Shown: positions 13,382 to 15,526 of the stretch, in pieces | Layout: each line of letters opens with the position of its first letter | How positions within the stretch are numbered: position 1 is the stretch's first letter | DNA from: an uncultured Eubacteriales bacterium | GTDB lineage: Bacteria > Bacillota > Clostridia > Oscillospirales > Oscillospiraceae | DNA length: 15,526 nucleotides | Assembly: GCA_900552475.1 (NCBI GenBank) | Contig: USAC01000047.1 | Location: 1 to 15,526 of the forward strand | Direction: 5' to 3' | Notes under the pieces: model-generated | Seen by the model: only the letters and a program-made list of their open reading frames with translations | Told to the model about the DNA's origin: nothing | Databases searched by the model: none | Position numbers and translations under genes: made by a program

Positions 13382-13387
13382 TATGAT
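13382..13387 (+). promoter_or_regulatory. -10 box of the redox operon promoter
   Basis: TATGAT stands 31 bases before the ATG of the CXXC peptide. No TTGACA-like box lies 17 bases upstream; the TTAAC repeats end near the -35 position, as expected for a promoter activated by the divergent regulator. Confidence 0.5.
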
Positions 13388-13418
13388 GGGGGCAGAAAAT
13401 CGGAAAGGGTGATGAAAA

Positions 13419-13565
13419 ATGAGCTGCGGGAAAAAGGCCGCGGCGCAGATCGTGCTGCTGATGGCCGGAGCCGCCATGCTGTGCTTCGGTGTCTGGCGGG
13501 GCGAGGCGGCGACAGTGCTGAGCAAAGCAATCAAATTATGTCTGGAGTGTGTGGGCATTGGGTAA
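13419..13565 (+). CDS. CD1871A-family CXXC motif-containing small membrane protein
   Basis: A 48-residue protein with a hydrophobic N-terminal segment (about 9-26, IVLLMAGAAMLCFGVW), the motif RGEAATVLSKAI and a terminal CLECVGIG with a CXXC pair at Cys41 and Cys44. This end pattern, together with position directly before a membrane 4Fe-4S gene, matches the small CXXC proteins named after C. difficile CD1871A. The role is not established; a membrane thiol or metal carrier working with the neighbours is an inference. The start follows an AAAGGGTG site. Its last codons overlap the start region of the 4Fe-4S gene, so the two are translationally coupled. Confidence 0.85.
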   Translation: MSCGKKAAAQIVLLMAGAAMLCFGVWRGEAATVLSKAIKLCLECVGIG

Positions 13566-14466
13566 AAAGTTTTCAGGCGTTTCACAGACCATGTCCCGCT
13601 TCCGGGGCTGGATTCAGGCGGGGGCGACGCTGCTGACCAACCTGCACCTGCCGAACTTTCTCAAGGGCGGACTGTATCAGGGGGCGGGGAAGACCGTCTG
13701 CGTGCCGGGGCTGAACTGCTACTCCTGTCCGGCGGCGTCCGGGGCCTGCCCCATTGGGGCGTTTCAGGCGGTGGTGGGGTCTTCCAGGTTCAGCTTCTCC
13801 TACTATATCACAGGCTTTCTCATTCTGCTGGGCGTGCTGCTGGGGCGCTTTATCTGCGGCTTTCTATGCCCCTTCGGCTGGTTTCAGGAGCTGCTGCACA
13901 AAATCCCCACTAAGAAGCTTTCTACAAAGAGGCTGAAGCCGCTGACATACCTGAAATACGCTGTCCTGCTGGTGATGGTTTTCCTGCTACCGGCGTTCCT
14001 TGTGAACGATGTTGGCATGGGAGACCCGTTCTTCTGCAAATACCTCTGCCCCCAAGGCGTGCTGGAGGGAGCCATCCCGCTGTCCCTTGCCAATTCCGGC
14101 ATCCGGGCGGCGCTGGGCAAGCTGTTTACATGGAAATTCAGCATCCTGCTGTCGGTGATTGCGCTGAGCGTACTGTTCTACCGACCGTTCTGCAAGTGGC
14201 TCTGCCCGCTGGGCGCGTTCTACGCGCTGTTCAACCGGGTGTCCCTCTTCCAGATGAAGGTGGATAAGAATAAGTGCGTTTCCTGCGGGAAATGCGCCAG
14301 AGCCTGCAAGATGGATGTGGATGTGACGAAAACGCCCAACCATACCGAGTGCATCCGCTGCGGAATGTGCATCCGCGCCTGTCCGACGAACGCCGTGTGC
14401 TTCCGCTACGGCTTCGGCAACGGGAAAGAAACAACAAAGAAAACAACGATGGAGGAATCAAAATGA
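13558..14466 (+). CDS. Polytopic membrane 4Fe-4S protein, NapH-like
   Basis: Membrane electron-transfer protein of about 302 residues. It has an N-terminal Cys cluster (Cys48, 54, 57, 64) and several membrane segments. Three CxxxCP motifs (FICGFLCP, FFCKYLCP, FCKWLCP) sit at membrane borders. A C-terminal ferredoxin pair follows (CVSCGKCARAC at 240-250, CIRCGMCIRACP at 265-276) for two [4Fe-4S] clusters on the cytoplasmic side. The CxxxCP pattern is typical of NapH/MauN/CcoG-type proteins. It probably passes electrons across the membrane towards the thioredoxin-like lipoprotein downstream. TTG 13558 has GGAG ten bases upstream; GTG 13549 and ATG 13591 are alternatives. The stop overlaps the next ATG (ATGA). 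Confidence 0.9.
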   Translation: MGKKFSGVSQTMSRFRGWIQAGATLLTNLHLPNFLKGGLYQGAGKTVCVPGLNCYSCPAASGACPIGAFQAVVGSSRFSFSYYITGFLILLGVLLGRFICGFLCPFGWFQELLHKIPTKKLSTKRLKPLTYLKYAVLLVMVFLLPAFLVNDVGMGDPFFCKYLCPQGVLEGAIPLSLANSGIRAALGKLFTWKFSILLSVIALSVLFYRPFCKWLCPLGAFYALFNRVSLFQMKVDKNKCVSCGKCARACKMDVDVTKTPNHTECIRCGMCIRACPTNAVCFRYGFGNGKETTKKTTMEESK

Positions 14467-15422
14467 ACAGGAAGAGAATTTTTGCACTGGCTTTTGCCGT
14501 GCTGATGGTGCTGGCCCTGGCGGCCTGCGGCGTGAAGAACAATGACAAGATGGGCGACATGAGCGGCAACGGCTCCGCCATGACTGGCGAGCCGAAAAAC
14601 GCCGAGGAGGCGCTCGCCCTGCACAAGGAGCTGCTGGAGCAGGAGAACGCGATCCTGTCGGAAAATACCGAGCTGTGGGAAAAGGTCTTTGTGGAGGCTG
14701 ACAAGGGCATGGCCATGATCGAGGACGGGAAAAACTACGGCGACTTCCTGCTGGATACCGTCGAGGCTGCTAAAGAGCAGTTCACCGACAAGGAGTATGA
14801 GTGGCTGAAGGAGTCAGCCACGGAGATCAGCAATATTGAAAACAGGCTGACCGAGTTGGAAGATAAGTATCCCGAGATCATGCAGAAATCCATGGATGGC
14901 GCTATGAGTATGCCCGCGGGCAGCGACATGACCACGCCGCCTGATGACGGCAGCATGCAGAAATTCCCTGTCTTTGAGGGCAAGGACCTGGATGGCAACA
15001 CGGTGAAGAGCGACGAGCTGTTCTCCGCCAACGCCGTCACCGTGGTGAATTTCTGGTTCACCACCTGCAATCCCTGCGTAGGCGAGCTTTCCGAGCTGGA
15101 TGCGCTGAACAAGGAACTGGCGGAGAAGGGCGGCTCCCTCATCGGCGTCAACACCTTCACGCTGGACGGCGACGAAACGGCAATTTCCGAGGCGAAGGAT
15201 GTGCTTGCCAAGAAGGGCGCCACCTATCAGAATGTGTATTTTGACTCCGACAGTGAGGCGGGAAAGTTTACCACCAACATCTTTGCCTATCCCACCACCT
15301 ATGTGGTCGACCGCAGCGGCAATATCGTGGGTGAACCCATCGTAGGCGCCATCACGGAAAAGAAGCAGGCGGAGACGCTGCAAAAGCTCATCGACCAGGC
15401 TCTTGCCGCCGATATGGGCTGA
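14463..15422 (+). CDS. TlpA/ResA-like thioredoxin-fold lipoprotein with helical N-terminal domain
   Basis: Extracytoplasmic thiol-disulfide protein of 319 residues. The signal peptide ends in lipobox LAAC with lipidated Cys22. Residues about 25-45 are Met/Gly-rich, and 46-140 form a charged helical region. A second Met/Ser/Pro-rich linker (about 141-165) leads to a redoxin fold at about 167-315 with the active site FTTCNPC (Cys202, Cys205) and the cis-Pro loop FAYPTTYVVD. TlpA/ResA proteins are usually about 180-200 residues, so the helical part is an addition. GGAGG lies seven bases before the ATG, which overlaps the upstream stop. The likely partner is the 4Fe-4S membrane protein; the client protein is unknown. 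Confidence 0.92.
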   Translation: MNRKRIFALAFAVLMVLALAACGVKNNDKMGDMSGNGSAMTGEPKNAEEALALHKELLEQENAILSENTELWEKVFVEADKGMAMIEDGKNYGDFLLDTVEAAKEQFTDKEYEWLKESATEISNIENRLTELEDKYPEIMQKSMDGAMSMPAGSDMTTPPDDGSMQKFPVFEGKDLDGNTVKSDELFSANAVTVVNFWFTTCNPCVGELSELDALNKELAEKGGSLIGVNTFTLDGDETAISEAKDVLAKKGATYQNVYFDSDSEAGKFTTNIFAYPTTYVVDRSGNIVGEPIVGAITEKKQAETLQKLIDQALAADMG

Positions 15423-15458
15423 CAAACGAATTTATCTTCTCAGAAAGGAGGATACACC

Positions 15459-15526
15459 ATGTATCGGAGAGTATTGCCGCTTCTGCTCACCGCGGTACTG
15501 CTGCTGAGCGGCTGCGCCGCCGGGCA
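15459..15526 (+). CDS. Lipoprotein, start only (cut by window end)
   Basis: A strong AAAGGAGG site precedes an ATG whose frame reads MYRRVLPLLLTAVLLLSGCAAG and then leaves the window. The basic start, hydrophobic stretch and lipobox LSGC mark a secreted lipoprotein, 36 bases after the TlpA-like gene and probably in the same operon. The mature domain is not visible, so the function is open; a second thioredoxin-like protein would fit the context but is a guess. Confidence 0.75.
   Translation, partial: MYRRVLPLLLTAVLLLSGCAAG

Noticed and set aside
14814..15425. Minus-strand open frame of 203 codons
   Set aside because: It is antisense to the TlpA-like gene, whose redoxin motif and lipobox are intact.

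Overview
The window looks like chromosomal DNA from a high-GC member of the Clostridia, probably Oscillospiraceae or a related gut Firmicute. This rests on Mini-ribonuclease III, an RqcH-type NFACT protein, strong AGGAGG-type ribosome binding sites, and a CD1871A-type CXXC peptide beside a membrane 4Fe-4S protein. The species cannot be named from the sequence alone.

Layout. Positions 1-255 hold no convincing gene but several hairpins. Positions 256-4034 are a minus-strand operon (GDPD-type phosphodiesterase, nitrilase-superfamily enzyme, SulP/STAS anion transporter) driven by a near-consensus promoter at 4087-4115. Back to back with it, a plus-strand promoter at 4140-4168 drives DEDDh exonuclease, Mini-RNase III (mrnC), RqcH and a GNAT acetyltransferase, closed by a 17-bp bidirectional terminator at 7471-7508. 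A small lipoprotein lies convergently on the minus strand (7509-7979). Then follow smpB, a cyclophilin-type prolyl isomerase and the complete tmRNA gene ssrA (9222-9569). Both bacterial systems that tag nascent chains from stalled ribosomes, RqcH and SmpB-tmRNA, therefore sit within about 4.4 kb, next to an rRNA-maturation nuclease.

Right after the CCA end of ssrA the character changes. The ssrA terminator, starting at the last four bases of the tmRNA, is duplicated exactly: a 49-bp direct repeat at 9566-9614 and 10424-10472. The two copies bracket about 0.8 kb of AT-rich DNA carrying one unrecognised 190-codon gene with its own promoter. Beyond the second copy come another terminator-like hairpin, five tandem copies of a 20-bp repeat (10593-10692) and a scrambled remnant of a type I restriction specificity gene (hsdS). 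This is the signature of a genomic-island hotspot at ssrA, with decayed or shuffled accessory DNA. No integrase is visible.

From 11428 to the end lies a regulated redox cassette. A minus-strand histidine kinase/response regulator pair is divergent from a plus-strand operon of a 48-aa CXXC peptide (CD1871A family), a polytopic membrane 4Fe-4S protein with NapH-like motifs, a TlpA-like thioredoxin lipoprotein, and the start of a further lipoprotein cut by the window end. The divergent region contains TTAAC-type direct and inverted repeats that are a likely binding site for the response regulator. The cassette probably moves electrons across the membrane to an extracytoplasmic thiol protein; its substrate is unknown.
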